From positions 1,240,001-1,304,000 of the forward strand of contig NZ_UGIB01000001.1 of assembly GCF_900451005.1 (NCBI RefSeq): 64,000 bases of DNA, given 5' to 3'. The notes under the pieces were generated by a model that was given only the letters and a program-made list of their open reading frames with translations, searched no databases and was not told the DNA's origin. Of the stretch, positions 27,787 through 37,304 are shown one piece after another. This DNA is from Helicobacter fennelliae (GTDB taxonomy: Bacteria; Campylobacterota; Campylobacteria; Campylobacterales; Helicobacteraceae). How positions within the stretch are numbered: the stretch's first letter is position 1; each line of letters begins with the position of its first letter. Made by a program: the position numbers and the translations under genes.

Positions 27787-28569
27787 ATGAAAAGTCTAAA
27801 ATATATCGGTATTTGTATAGTTGTATTGGGGTTATTTATCGGCGGAATGCTTGCGAGTTATTTTATCGCATATCCAAAGCAAAATGCGATGATGGCACAA
27901 ACGCAGATCCAGCAGACATTGCAAATCTCAACAGAGGTTGTTTATGAGGATTATGAAAGTAGCATTAGACTCAATGCGCTTCCTTTGCTTAGCACCAAAG
28001 CCACACTCACGCAGCAGGAAAAAGCTCAAATCCAGCAGCTTTTTAGTGATGTTTTAGAACATGCCAAAAAAGATAATTTTTGCCAAAAAGGAAACTTCAA
28101 CCTTGCGCCAACTTTTGACTACAAAGATGGACAGCAAGTCCAAAAAGGACACAAAATCGAAGGCGCATTAGAATGTGAAATTAAACAACAAGATCTTACA
28201 CAATACAATGCTTTGCTGAAAGATCTTGATTATCTCGCACTTAAAAGTCATTATGCAAGCCTATCAAGCTCTGGGCTAAGGGCAACCATAAAGCCTAGCC
28301 AAAAGTCAAAAGTGCTTGAGCAAAGCTATGATGAAGCATTAAAACAAGCCAATCAGTTTGCAGAGCATTATGCGACATTATTAAAGAAAAAATGCTCTGT
28401 TATAGCACTTGATTTGCGCTCAGATGCAATAAGCCCAATGAGCCCTAGATATAGCGCAGTTGCTTTGAGTGGCGATAGTAGCAATACAATGGAGATTATG
28501 AGTGAATTACCCCTTGATACAAAAACAAATATTAATTTATTAGCAAATATCAGCATTGCATGCCAGTGA
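27787..28569 (+). CDS. SIMPL-domain-like (DUF541) membrane-anchored protein
   Basis: The 260-residue protein has one N-terminal transmembrane anchor (IGICIVVLGLFIGGMLASYF) and a periplasmic part. Its pattern resembles the SIMPL/DUF541 family: STKATLTQQEKAQIQQLFSDVLEHA, then a domain ending in a beta-rich segment. Family assignment rests on overall pattern rather than a catalytic motif, and the function of the family is not established. A strong AAAAAGGAA site precedes the ATG. It lies 34 bases before hisC and may share its transcript. Confidence 0.55.
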   Translation: MKSLKYIGICIVVLGLFIGGMLASYFIAYPKQNAMMAQTQIQQTLQISTEVVYEDYESSIRLNALPLLSTKATLTQQEKAQIQQLFSDVLEHAKKDNFCQKGNFNLAPTFDYKDGQQVQKGHKIEGALECEIKQQDLTQYNALLKDLDYLALKSHYASLSSSGLRATIKPSQKSKVLEQSYDEALKQANQFAEHYATLLKKKCSVIALDLRSDAISPMSPRYSAVALSGDSSNTMEIMSELPLDTKTNINLLANISIACQ

Positions 28570-28602
28570 TTTAGGGGTTGGCATTACACAAAAGGAAAGA
28601 AA

Positions 28603-29709
28603 ATGCGGTTTAATCAATGGTTAGAGAACATTGCTGTATATGAGGCAGGAAAGCCGATTGAAGAAGTTGTGCGAAAATTTGGAATCAAAGAAGAGGATAT
28701 AATCAAGCTCGCAAGCAATGAAAACCCCTATGGAAGTTCACCAAAAGTCATAGAATCTATCAAACAAAATAGCACCAAAGCAAGCGTGTATCCTGATGAT
28801 TCTATGCTTGATCTCAAAAATGCTCTTGCTACAAAAATGAATATTTCAGTAGAGAATCTTATCATCGGTGCTGGAAGCGACCAAATCATTGAGTTTTGCC
28901 TTGCAGCCAAGATTAATCCCCAAAGCAAAATCCTTATAGCGCGCACGACATTTGCGATGTATGAAATTTATGCGAAACATTTTGGCACAGAGGTGATAAA
29001 AACCCCAAGCCACCAGCATAACCTTCAAGAATTTTTGCAATATTATCACCAATACAAGCCAGATGTTATTTTTTTGTGTGCTCCAAATAATCCCATTGGT
29101 GAATGTTTAGATTCTGCAGATATTGTTGATTTTATCGCTCAAATAAATAATGATACTTTGGTAGTTATAGATGGCGCGTATCAGGAGTTTGCAGCACATA
29201 AAGATGTCAAGAAAAAAATAGAGCCAAATACACTTATCCAGTCTTTTTCAAATGTCTTATATCTTGGAACTTTTTCAAAAGCCTATGGACTTGGGGGTAT
29301 GCGAGTTGGGTATGGAATAAGCTCTCAAGAAATCATACAAGCCCTTTATAAAGTGCGACCACCTTTTAATATCACGACTTTAAGCTTAGTAGCAGCTATT
29401 GCTGCACTTCAAGATCATGCTTTTGCACTTCAAGGCATTGAAAATAATTTCAAACAAATGAGACATTATGAAGAATTTGCGCAAGAAATGGATATAGAGT
29501 TTATCCCCTCTTATACAAATTTCATCACTTTTGTGTTAAAAGAGCCACATGATAGCACTTTGATTTGTGAGTATTTATTGCAAAAAGGTGTTATTATACG
29601 CAATCTCAAATCTTATGGAATGAATGCTGTGCGTATCACTATCGGCACGCAAGAGCAGAATCTAAAAGTTTTGCGATTACTGCGCGATATTTTTGAAGCT
29701 AGAGGTTGA
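28603..29709 (+). CDS. hisC: histidinol-phosphate aminotransferase
   Basis: HisC is the PLP-dependent transaminase of histidine synthesis. The 368-residue sequence has LASNENPYGSSPKV, GAGSDQIIEF, CAPNNPIGE, the PLP lysine in FSKAYGLGGMRVGYG and the C-terminal RITIGTQEQN. AAAGGAAAG precedes the ATG. The hisC stop overlaps the fliF ribosome-site region, so histidine synthesis and flagellar genes are read together. The hisG gene is elsewhere at 44411-45019. Confidence 0.95.
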   Translation: MRFNQWLENIAVYEAGKPIEEVVRKFGIKEEDIIKLASNENPYGSSPKVIESIKQNSTKASVYPDDSMLDLKNALATKMNISVENLIIGAGSDQIIEFCLAAKINPQSKILIARTTFAMYEIYAKHFGTEVIKTPSHQHNLQEFLQYYHQYKPDVIFLCAPNNPIGECLDSADIVDFIAQINNDTLVVIDGAYQEFAAHKDVKKKIEPNTLIQSFSNVLYLGTFSKAYGLGGMRVGYGISSQEIIQALYKVRPPFNITTLSLVAAIAALQDHAFALQGIENNFKQMRHYEEFAQEMDIEFIPSYTNFITFVLKEPHDSTLICEYLLQKGVIIRNLKSYGMNAVRITIGTQEQNLKVLRLLRDIFEARG

Positions 29710-29711
29710 TT

Positions 29712-31394
29712 TTGGATATAAAAACATTTTTTGATCACATTACAAAAATCTATAACAAACTCAATAAAAAACAAAAAATTATTATTGGTTTAACCATTGT
29801 TGTATTGGTTGCTTTTTTTGTGTTTTTGGTGTTTTTTTCGAGCAAAAAAACTGATAGTTCGTATGGTGTGTTATTTGAGGGTATGGACGCGAGCGATAAT
29901 GCGCTTATTGTTCAATATCTCAAAGACAATCAAATTCCCTATCGTATCCCAAAAAGTGATGTAATAGAGATTCCAGCGCATTTGGTAGCTGAAGAGCGCA
30001 TATCTTTAGCTGCACAAGGTATCCCCAAAACCTCAAAAGTCGGATTTGAAATCTTTGATACAAATAATATCGCAGAAACAGATTTTACACAGCAAGTGAA
30101 GTTTTTGCGCGCGACTGAAGGTGAGCTTACAAGGACGATAGAAGCCCTAGAGCCAATCCTCAAAGCCAATGTCCAAATAGCAAACCCAAAAGAAAGCCTT
30201 TTTGTCTCAACTTCCATTCCACCCACAGCTGCTGTGATGGTGCAAATCAAGCCCGGAAGCACGCTCTCTCCATTTCAAATCACAGGTATCAAAAATCTCG
30301 TCTCCGCAGCCATACCAAAGCTCAATCCAGAAAATGTCAAGCTCGTTGATGGAAATGGAAATCCATTAGGAGAGGATAATGAGCTCACCGGGCTAAATGA
30401 GGTATTGAAGCAACAATACGCATTTGTGCATAAAGAAGAACAGAAAAAAGCTGATGATATTGTCCGCTTGCTTTCTCCTCGCGCAGGTGGGGCAAATAAA
30501 GTTGTTGCTATCGTGCATTTGCAGTATGACTTCAGCCAGCAAGAATCTGTCAAGCAAACATTTGATGGCTCACAAGTTTTGCCAAAATCTCAAAAAGATT
30601 ATGAAAGAGAGAAAAAAGGACCCGGTGAAAAACAAATAGGCGGAATTCCCGGCGTTGAAAGCAATGTAGGACCAGTGCAGAATCTAGATTCTCAAGGCGA
30701 GGTTATAGAGCGAGAGTCAGAGACTATCGTCAATAACGAAATAGGCAATGAAACAATCAAGACAAAATTTTCTATCGGCAAGCCCATACGACTTACCGCA
30801 TCAGTCCTTGTCAATGGCGAGCATCAGCTCATCAAGCAAGAAGACGGACAGGAAAAGCTAGAATATGTTCCGCTCACTCAAGATGAAATCGCTAAGCTTG
30901 AAAAGCTCGTCAAAGACGCGATTGGCTTTAATGCTGATCGGGGAGATTCTGTAACTGTTTCAGATTGGGATTTCTCAAAATCCGAAAAAGCGCAAGCACC
31001 ACAAACATTTACCCAAAAAGTAACACAAATCATCGGACAATATGTGCCATTGCTTAAATATGTGCTGATTGCTATTGTGATCTTTATTTTTTACAAAAAG
31101 ATCATTGCGCCATTTGCTGAGCGAATGCTTGAAGTGCAAGATGCAGAAGATGAGAAAATCGAGTCGCTCTTTGAAATCGATGAAGATGATGATGAAGACA
31201 GCTCGCGCTTTGGTGAGCTTAGAAAACGCGTGGAAGAACAGCTTGGCATTAGCGGTGGATTTAGCGAAGATGAAGTAAAATACGAAGTGCTACTTGAAAA
31301 AATCAAAGCAACAATTCAAGAAAAACCAGAAGAGATTGCCTCATTATTCCAAAAGCTCGTGCATGATGAAATTGGAATTGAGAAATCAAGTTAG
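29712..31394 (+). CDS. fliF: flagellar MS-ring protein FliF
   Basis: FliF forms the membrane ring on which the flagellar basal body is built. The protein has a transmembrane helix near residues 20-45 (IIIGLTIVVLVAFFVFLVFF), the ring-building periplasmic domains (GFEIFDTNNIAETDFTQQVKF, RTIEALEPI, SAAIPKLNPENVKLVDGNG) and a second helix near 445 with the FliG-binding cytoplasmic tail. I place the start at TTG 29712, six bases after AGAGG, giving MDIKTFFDHI. The TTG two codons earlier has no spacing to a ribosome site. The order hisC-fliF-fliG-fliH-dxs is compact. Confidence 0.95.
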   Translation: MDIKTFFDHITKIYNKLNKKQKIIIGLTIVVLVAFFVFLVFFSSKKTDSSYGVLFEGMDASDNALIVQYLKDNQIPYRIPKSDVIEIPAHLVAEERISLAAQGIPKTSKVGFEIFDTNNIAETDFTQQVKFLRATEGELTRTIEALEPILKANVQIANPKESLFVSTSIPPTAAVMVQIKPGSTLSPFQITGIKNLVSAAIPKLNPENVKLVDGNGNPLGEDNELTGLNEVLKQQYAFVHKEEQKKADDIVRLLSPRAGGANKVVAIVHLQYDFSQQESVKQTFDGSQVLPKSQKDYEREKKGPGEKQIGGIPGVESNVGPVQNLDSQGEVIERESETIVNNEIGNETIKTKFSIGKPIRLTASVLVNGEHQLIKQEDGQEKLEYVPLTQDEIAKLEKLVKDAIGFNADRGDSVTVSDWDFSKSEKAQAPQTFTQKVTQIIGQYVPLLKYVLIAIVIFIFYKKIIAPFAERMLEVQDAEDEKIESLFEIDEDDDEDSSRFGELRKRVEEQLGISGGFSEDEVKYEVLLEKIKATIQEKPEEIASLFQKLVHDEIGIEKSS

Positions 31395-31402
31395 GAGAGA
31401 CA

Positions 31403-32437
31403 ATGAGTTTGCAGTTAAACCCAAGACAACGTGCGCAATATGATGAATTGTCAATGTCTGAAAAAATAGCGATTTTGTTGATACAAGTCGGCGAAGATTT
31501 GACAAGTGAGATTTTTAAAAATCTTGATATAGATGGTATTACTGAAATCTCAAAGCAGATTATGCAGCTCAAAGGGACTGATAAGGCTATCGGTGGGGCT
31601 GTTTTGGAGGAATTTTATGCTATTTTTCAATCTAACCAATACATCAATAGCGGTGGGTTGGATTATGCGCGTGATTTATTGACAAAAGCATTAGGACCAG
31701 AAGAAGCGCGAAGGATTTTAGATAAGCTTGCAAAAACTATGCAATCTGCCAAAAACTTTGCATATCTAAGTAAAATCCGCCCGCAACAACTTGCTGATTT
31801 TATTATCAACGAGCACCCACAAACCATTGCTTTGATTCTCGCGCATATGGATCCAAGTAGCGCAGCAGAGACATTAGAGCATTTTAGTGATGATAATATG
31901 AAAGCAGAAATCGCGATTCGTATGGCAAATTTGGGTGATATTTCACCAAATGTCGTCAAAAGAGTCTCAACCGTGCTTGAAAACAAACTTGAATCACTCA
32001 CAAGCTACAAAGTGGAAGTTGGAGGACCTCGAGCGGTGGCTGAGATGTTTAACCGCCTCGGACAAAAAGTTGCTAAATCAACCCTATCATATATCGAGCA
32101 AATCGATGAGCAGCTCGCAAGCGAAATCAAAGAAATGATGTTTACCTTTGAAGATATTATCAAGCTTGACAAAAACGCGATTCGCGAGATTCTCAAAGTC
32201 GTGGATAAAAAAGATCTCACTATGGCACTTAAGGCAGCAAATGATACACTCAAGCAAAAATTCCTCGATCAAATGTCTACGCGTGCAAGCGAGCAATTCA
32301 TCGAAGAAATGCAGTTTTTGGGTGCGGTTAGAATGCGCGATGTAGAAGCAGCACAAAGAAAGATCGTTGAGGCTGTTCAGACCTTATCAGAGCAAGGATT
32401 AATCCAAGTTGGTGAAGAGGAGGATGTCGTTGAGTAG
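31403..32437 (+). CDS. fliG: flagellar motor switch protein FliG
   Basis: FliG is the rotor protein that contacts the MotA stator and sets the direction of rotation. The 344-residue sequence shows the N-terminal FliF-binding region, the middle EHPQTIALILAHM segment (EHPQ motif) and the C-terminal torque helix region (DIIKLDKNAIREILKVVDKKDLTMALKAA). AGGAGAG precedes the ATG, eight bases after fliF. Its end overlaps the start of fliH. Confidence 0.97.
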   Translation: MSLQLNPRQRAQYDELSMSEKIAILLIQVGEDLTSEIFKNLDIDGITEISKQIMQLKGTDKAIGGAVLEEFYAIFQSNQYINSGGLDYARDLLTKALGPEEARRILDKLAKTMQSAKNFAYLSKIRPQQLADFIINEHPQTIALILAHMDPSSAAETLEHFSDDNMKAEIAIRMANLGDISPNVVKRVSTVLENKLESLTSYKVEVGGPRAVAEMFNRLGQKVAKSTLSYIEQIDEQLASEIKEMMFTFEDIIKLDKNAIREILKVVDKKDLTMALKAANDTLKQKFLDQMSTRASEQFIEEMQFLGAVRMRDVEAAQRKIVEAVQTLSEQGLIQVGEEEDVVE

Positions 32438-33224
32438 TTTTGATGATGATAGTTTGATTGTAAAAAACCAAGTCGATGAGCATCGCGTGTCTAAATTTGA
32501 GTTTCGCCCAATCACAAGTGATGAAAAGATTGTCCAATCTAGCCCAAAAGAAGCCACGCCCACTGAAACTGCACAATTGCATATCGATCACAAAGCGATA
32601 GAATCCTCTATCGAAAAAGAGCTCATTGAAAAACTTTTGCAAAAAACAGATGAGCTTTCAAGCTCTCTTGCAAAGCTTCAGATTCAGTTTGAAAAACAAC
32701 AATCAGAAATGGAAGAGCAGATTAATACTGCTAGAAATGACGCGTATAAAGATGGGTTAAGAGATGGGGAGCAAAAAATCAAAGATGAGCTAGAATCTGA
32801 TTTGCAAAAGCAAAAGCAAGCCTTAATCAATGCGACAATTACTCTAGATGGCGTAATGAAAAACTCTCAAGCCCATTTGCATGATCTCGAAAAAGAATTA
32901 AGCGCGATTGCAGTAGATATCGCTAGAGAAGTTATCGCCAAAGAAGTAGAGCAAGATAGCGCAGCCATAGCGACTGCTTTAGCAAAAGAATTGCTAGGCT
33001 CCATAGCCAATACAACAGATGTTTGCCTAAAAGTCAATAATCTTGATTATCCAGAGTTAAGCACAGCACTAAAAGATTATCAAAAGATAAAAATAGAAGC
33101 TGATAATGCAGTTACGCGTGGGGGTGTGATTATCTCAAATGGCGGAGGCATTATCGATGGAAGTATCTCTAGCCGTTATAAAGCACTCAAGCAAAGTGTA
33201 TTAGACAATCTCAAAGATATTTAA
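32430..33224 (+). CDS. fliH: flagellar export apparatus protein FliH
   Basis: FliH links the export ATPase FliI to the C-ring and regulates it. About 264 residues follow, with a long helical, Gln/Lys/Glu-rich N-terminal half. Then comes the conserved ALxxL-type C-terminal domain (SAIAVDIAREVIAKEVEQD through GGIIDGSISSRYKALK). I prefer TTG 32430, six bases after AGGAGG; ATG 32424 is in frame but abuts the AGGAGG directly. Either start overlaps the fliG stop. It sits 10 bases before dxs. Confidence 0.88.
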   Translation: MSSFDDDSLIVKNQVDEHRVSKFEFRPITSDEKIVQSSPKEATPTETAQLHIDHKAIESSIEKELIEKLLQKTDELSSSLAKLQIQFEKQQSEMEEQINTARNDAYKDGLRDGEQKIKDELESDLQKQKQALINATITLDGVMKNSQAHLHDLEKELSAIAVDIAREVIAKEVEQDSAAIATALAKELLGSIANTTDVCLKVNNLDYPELSTALKDYQKIKIEADNAVTRGGVIISNGGGIIDGSISSRYKALKQSVLDNLKDI

Positions 33225-33234
33225 GCTGTATTTT

Positions 33235-35103
33235 ATGGAAGAGTATATCGCAAATAAAATTCCACAAATGAATATGCAAGAAATTGCGACTTTGTGCGAG
33301 CAAATCAGACAAAAAATATTAGAAGTTGTCAGCACAAATGGCGGACATTTAAGCTCGACTCTTGGGGCGGTTGAAGTGATTGTGGCTATGCATTATGTGT
33401 TTGATTGCAAGGCAAATCCTTTTATCTTTGATGTCTCTCATCAAGCCTACGCGCACAAGCTCCTTACAGGAAGGTGGAATGAGTTTTCAAGCTTAAGGCA
33501 ATTTGGCGGGATAAGTGGATTCTGCAATCCACGAGAATCTGATTTGGATTATTTTATCGCCGGGCATAGCTCGACTTCTATTTCTCTTGGGGTGGGGCTT
33601 GCTAAAGCGATACACTTAGAAAAAAGACAGGGTATGCCTATTGTGTTTATCGGCGATGGAAGTATGAGTGCAGGACTTGTGTATGAAGCACTCAATGAGC
33701 TTGGAGATAGAAAATACCCGATGCTTATTATCCTTAATGACAATGAAATGAGTATTGCAAAGCCTATTGGTGCGATTAGCAAATACCTCTCTCAAATCAC
33801 TTCGCACCCGATGTATCAAAGCTTTCGCTCAGCTACGAAAAAATTTTTAGGCAAAATGCCAGATTCTGCGACATATCTTGCTAAGCGATTTGAGGAGTCT
33901 CTCAAGCTCATCACACCCGGAATCTTATTTGAAGAATTGGGGGTAGATTATATAGGTCCTATTGATGGGCATAATGTAGAGGAGCTTATTTTGTGCTTTA
34001 AGCGCGCAAAAGAGCTTAAAAAGCCCGTTATGGTGCATATACAGACGATTAAGGGCAAAGGATACAAAATCGCTGAAGGTCCGTATGAGAAATGGCATGG
34101 CGTTGGTCCTTTTGATATACAAACAGGCAAATCTCTAAAAAAAGCCTCAATAAGTCCTACGCAAGTGTATTCTGATACGCTTTTAAGTCTTGCAGACAAA
34201 GATGAGAGAATCGTTGGCGTTACTGCAGCTATGCCCGGTGGTGTGGGCTTAGGACAGCTTATAGATAAATATCCTGATAGATTCTGGGATGTTGGTATTG
34301 CCGAGCAACACGCAGTAACTTCAATGGCAGCACTTGCCAAAGAAGGCTTCAAGCCATTTGTCAGCATTTACTCAACCTTTTTGCAGAGGGCATTTGATCA
34401 GATTATCCATGATGTCGGGATAATGTGCTTGCCTGTGAGATTTAGCATTGATAGAGCGGGGATTGTTGGCGAAGATGGCGAGACGCATCAAGGGCTTTTT
34501 GATATTGCATATTTGCGTATCATTCCGGGATTTACTTTGTTTGCGCCAAGAGATAATGCCACTTTACAAAAAGCCATTGAATATGCGTATAAGCATTGCG
34601 ATTCGCCTTGTGCTTATCGCTATCCGCGCGGTCAATTTATCCTAAATGATGGGATTTTCAAAGCGAGTGATTTTGTTTTGGGTGAGTGTGAGGTTTTGCA
34701 AAATGGAGTAGATATTTTATTAATAGGATATGGAAATGGTGTCGGTAGGGCATATCTTGTGTGTGAGGAGTTGAAAAAACTTGGATTAAATCCTACGCTT
34801 CTAGATTTGCGCTTTGTCTCTCCACTTCCTTTGCGTCTCAAAGACTATCTTCTCTCTCATACGCATATTTTTATCTTTAGTGATAGCTACAAAAGCGGTG
34901 GCGTGGGAAGTGCGATTGGCGAATTTATGGCAAGTTGTGATATTGTCAAGCCATATTATAGCCTAGAGATAGAATCTCAATTTGTCAGACATGGAGATGT
35001 CAAAAGTGTGGAGAGATTTTTAGGCATTGATACGATAAGTTTGGTTGATAAAATCATAGCATATATACAATCAGACAAATCAAGCAAGCCAAAAAAGATA
35101 TAG
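33235..35103 (+). CDS. dxs: 1-deoxy-D-xylulose-5-phosphate synthase
   Basis: DXS condenses pyruvate and glyceraldehyde 3-phosphate in the first step of the non-mevalonate isoprenoid route. The thiamine diphosphate motif is GDGSMSAG with NDNEMSI, and the sequence also contains GGHLSSTLGAVE, VGIAEQHAVT and FVRHGD near the C-terminus. Length 622 is typical. It follows the flagellar genes fliF-fliG-fliH, the same order as in H. pylori. A later isoprenoid enzyme, IspG, is encoded at 37305-38558. Confidence 0.97.
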   Translation: MEEYIANKIPQMNMQEIATLCEQIRQKILEVVSTNGGHLSSTLGAVEVIVAMHYVFDCKANPFIFDVSHQAYAHKLLTGRWNEFSSLRQFGGISGFCNPRESDLDYFIAGHSSTSISLGVGLAKAIHLEKRQGMPIVFIGDGSMSAGLVYEALNELGDRKYPMLIILNDNEMSIAKPIGAISKYLSQITSHPMYQSFRSATKKFLGKMPDSATYLAKRFEESLKLITPGILFEELGVDYIGPIDGHNVEELILCFKRAKELKKPVMVHIQTIKGKGYKIAEGPYEKWHGVGPFDIQTGKSLKKASISPTQVYSDTLLSLADKDERIVGVTAAMPGGVGLGQLIDKYPDRFWDVGIAEQHAVTSMAALAKEGFKPFVSIYSTFLQRAFDQIIHDVGIMCLPVRFSIDRAGIVGEDGETHQGLFDIAYLRIIPGFTLFAPRDNATLQKAIEYAYKHCDSPCAYRYPRGQFILNDGIFKASDFVLGECEVLQNGVDILLIGYGNGVGRAYLVCEELKKLGLNPTLLDLRFVSPLPLRLKDYLLSHTHIFIFSDSYKSGGVGSAIGEFMASCDIVKPYYSLEIESQFVRHGDVKSVERFLGIDTISLVDKIIAYIQSDKSSKPKKI

Positions 35104-35104
35104 C

Positions 35105-35476
35105 ATGCAAGATTTTAGTTTTAGATTCTCATCAGAGGCGTGCAAAACTTGTGGCGGAAAGTGTTGCACAGGAGAGAGTGGATATATTTTTTTGACATTG
35201 CAAGAAGCCCAAAACATAAGCGCATTTTTGCAGATTCCATTTGAGGATTTTGCATTGCGATACCTCAAAAAAGTCGGCTATCGTTTTTCGCTTATAGAAA
35301 AGCCATATAACGGACAATGGGCGTGTGTGTTTTTTGATGAGCAGAAGAAAAATTGCTTAGTGTATGAATACCGCCCAAAACAATGCAGAACTTTTCCTTT
35401 TTGGGAGAGCTATAAGCAAAAAGCCAATCTCAAAGAATTGCTTGAAATTTGCCCGGGCGTTAAATATATAAGCTAA
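35105..35476 (+). CDS. YkgJ-type zinc/iron-chelating Cys-cluster protein
   Basis: The 123-residue protein has the cysteine cluster of the YkgJ family: CKTCGGKCCTGE near the N-terminus, then C-V, CLVYEYRPKQCRTFPFW and CPG. At least seven cysteines are in the conserved order and are thought to bind iron-sulfur or zinc. The biological role is not established. It begins one base after the dxs stop, so it is translated from the same message. Confidence 0.88.
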   Translation: MQDFSFRFSSEACKTCGGKCCTGESGYIFLTLQEAQNISAFLQIPFEDFALRYLKKVGYRFSLIEKPYNGQWACVFFDEQKKNCLVYEYRPKQCRTFPFWESYKQKANLKELLEICPGVKYIS

Positions 35477-35555
35477 ATATAAAGGCTAAATGTGGGGATT
35501 AAAGATGAGGGTTAAACATATAAAAGTCAGATATGAAAGATATAGAAAGGAATTT

Positions 35556-36845
35556 ATGAAAGCAAAATTTGCTTGTTTGGTTTTTTGTGTGGTTGGTGGA
35601 TTTTATGTGCTTAGTGCGAGTGAAGTTAATGCCAATAACGCTAATGAAGATATGATGATTGTTATGGGATTAGATAGCTTGTATCATAATGACTTTGCAG
35701 AATCTAGAGATGATTTTTTATTGTTGTTTGAAGAGACCAAAAACCCATACTACGCCAAGCTAGCAGCACAAGCAGCCGCAGCGATAGGAGATTTGCAAAC
35801 AAGTATGAATCTTGCATTGCTCTACCAAAAACTCACCGGCGATACAAATGATTTGCAGATAAATAAAGTCCTAGCTGATGGCTATACAAAAAATGGCGAT
35901 ATTAATAAAGCCATTGAGGTATTAGAAAAAGTCAAACAGCAAGAGCCTTCATTGCAAGTTTTAAAGATTCTAGCAAATCTTTATTTACTTCAAAAAAATC
36001 TTCCCAAATCATTGGAGCTTTTTGATGAGATATACAAAGAAGAAAAAGATGAGGAATCATTGGTGAAGATGATTTTGATACATATCACACAAAACCAGCC
36101 ACAAAAAGCAATTGATATGCTTTCTGCTCATCTTCTTTCTTATGGTTGTAGTGATATGTTTTGTGAGGAGAGTTTAAAGATATATTCTGATTTGAATGCA
36201 CTTCAAACAGCCAAAGAAGTGTTTAAGCAAATCTACACAAAAAACCCGACCATTCCAAATGCGACAAATTTTATGCGTATTTTGGTAAGTCTCAAGCAAT
36301 ACCAAGAAGCGCAAGGCATAGCAGAATCTTTTCCATTTGATAAGGGTTTGTTGCTTGATCTGTATGTGATGCAAGGGGATTACACAAAGGCATACAAGCA
36401 GGCTGAGAGATTTTACAAAGAGAGTAAAAATCCTAAATTTTTGGCATTGCAAGCAGTGTATGAAATCAGCGCAAATCAAAACATCTCAAAGCAAAAAGCC
36501 ATAGAAGCGAGCAAAAAGCTAGAAAAAGCGATCAAAGAGAGAAAAAAAGAATTACAGCAAGCCAAACAAAAGCCAACGACACAAGATGCGTTTTTTTATA
36601 ATTTTGTGGGGTATTTGATGATTGATTATGAGATTGACATCAAAAAAGGCATAGCTTATGTCAAAGACGCACTCGCACTAGAATCTAACTCTGTGGCATA
36701 TCTTGATTCATTAGCGTGGGGGTATTATAAAATAGGGCAGTGCAAAGAGGCATTGAATGTGTTTTTGAGGATTCCTAAAAATGCGATAGAAGCAGATTCT
36801 GAGCTTAAAGCACACGCTGTGCAGATACAATCTTGCACGCAATAA
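35556..36845 (+). CDS. exported tetratricopeptide-repeat protein
   Basis: A 429-residue periplasmic protein is predicted from the ATG at 35556, which has AAAGGAA upstream and gives a signal peptide (MKAKFACLVFCVVGGFYVLSAS). An earlier in-frame ATG at 35490 would put 22 charged residues before the signal and is less likely. Repeats of the TPR type run through residues about 60-420 (LADGYTKNGDINKAIEVLEKVK, YLDSLAWGYYKIGQCKEALNVF). It probably scaffolds an envelope complex; the partner is unknown. Confidence 0.8.
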   Translation: MKAKFACLVFCVVGGFYVLSASEVNANNANEDMMIVMGLDSLYHNDFAESRDDFLLLFEETKNPYYAKLAAQAAAAIGDLQTSMNLALLYQKLTGDTNDLQINKVLADGYTKNGDINKAIEVLEKVKQQEPSLQVLKILANLYLLQKNLPKSLELFDEIYKEEKDEESLVKMILIHITQNQPQKAIDMLSAHLLSYGCSDMFCEESLKIYSDLNALQTAKEVFKQIYTKNPTIPNATNFMRILVSLKQYQEAQGIAESFPFDKGLLLDLYVMQGDYTKAYKQAERFYKESKNPKFLALQAVYEISANQNISKQKAIEASKKLEKAIKERKKELQQAKQKPTTQDAFFYNFVGYLMIDYEIDIKKGIAYVKDALALESNSVAYLDSLAWGYYKIGQCKEALNVFLRIPKNAIEADSELKAHAVQIQSCTQ

Positions 36846-36951
36846 TTTTATTTTGAAATTTTTTAATTGAGATATTTTAAATTCTTAAACTTTTAAACTT
36901 TTTAAATCTTGCAAAACCTTGCTTTTTAATCATCATATAAAGAAAAAAAGC

Positions 36952-36957
36952 TATAAT
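36952..36957 (+). promoter_or_regulatory. -10 element TATAAT for tRNA-Pro
   Basis: GCTATAATTTTG lies 25 bases before the first base of the tRNA, after an AT-rich stretch with AAACTTTTAAACTT repeats. Confidence 0.65.
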
Positions 36958-36982
36958 TTTGTTTTCTTTATATGAGATACAT

Positions 36983-37060
36983 CGGAGTATAGCGCAGCCT
37001 GATTAGCGCGCACCCTTGGGGTGGGTGAGGTCGTGGGTTTGAATCCCGCTACTCCGACCA
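36983..37060 (+). tRNA. tRNA-Pro (GGG)
   Basis: The acceptor arms CGGAGTA and TACTCCG pair. The anticodon arm is CACCC-TTGGGGT-GGGTG with anticodon GGG, the T-arm is GTGGGTTTGAATCCCGC, and CCA is encoded. It is 78 bases long. Confidence 0.96.
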
Positions 37061-37068
37061 TTAAATCT

Positions 37069-37269
37069 TTAATCTTTGACAATTTCAAGCCTTTTTACCT
37101 TAATCATTATAAATATCAAAATACATTCAAGCCAAAATTTAAAATTATTCTGCTTAATGGAATCTAATTGTCTTTTTATTTGCCACATAAGAACAAGTCT
37201 TGCTTGTAATTGTGTTTTATCATTCTTAAATGCGAGCAAAAATTCAGAGAGAATCAAACCAAAATCCAT
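37069..37269 (-). CDS. possible small hypothetical protein
   Basis: A 66-residue reading frame (MDFGLILSEFLLAFKNDK start, LILIF-type hydrophobic C-terminal half) lies 35 bases downstream of ispG on the same strand. It has no recognisable family and no ribosome site, so it may be chance or a gene remnant. Confidence 0.22.
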   Translation of the reverse strand: MDFGLILSEFLLAFKNDKTQLQARLVLMWQIKRQLDSIKQNNFKFWLECILIFIMIKVKRLEIVKD

Positions 37270-37304
37270 TTTAGATTCTAGAATCTCATTATCTCAACTC
37301 AAAT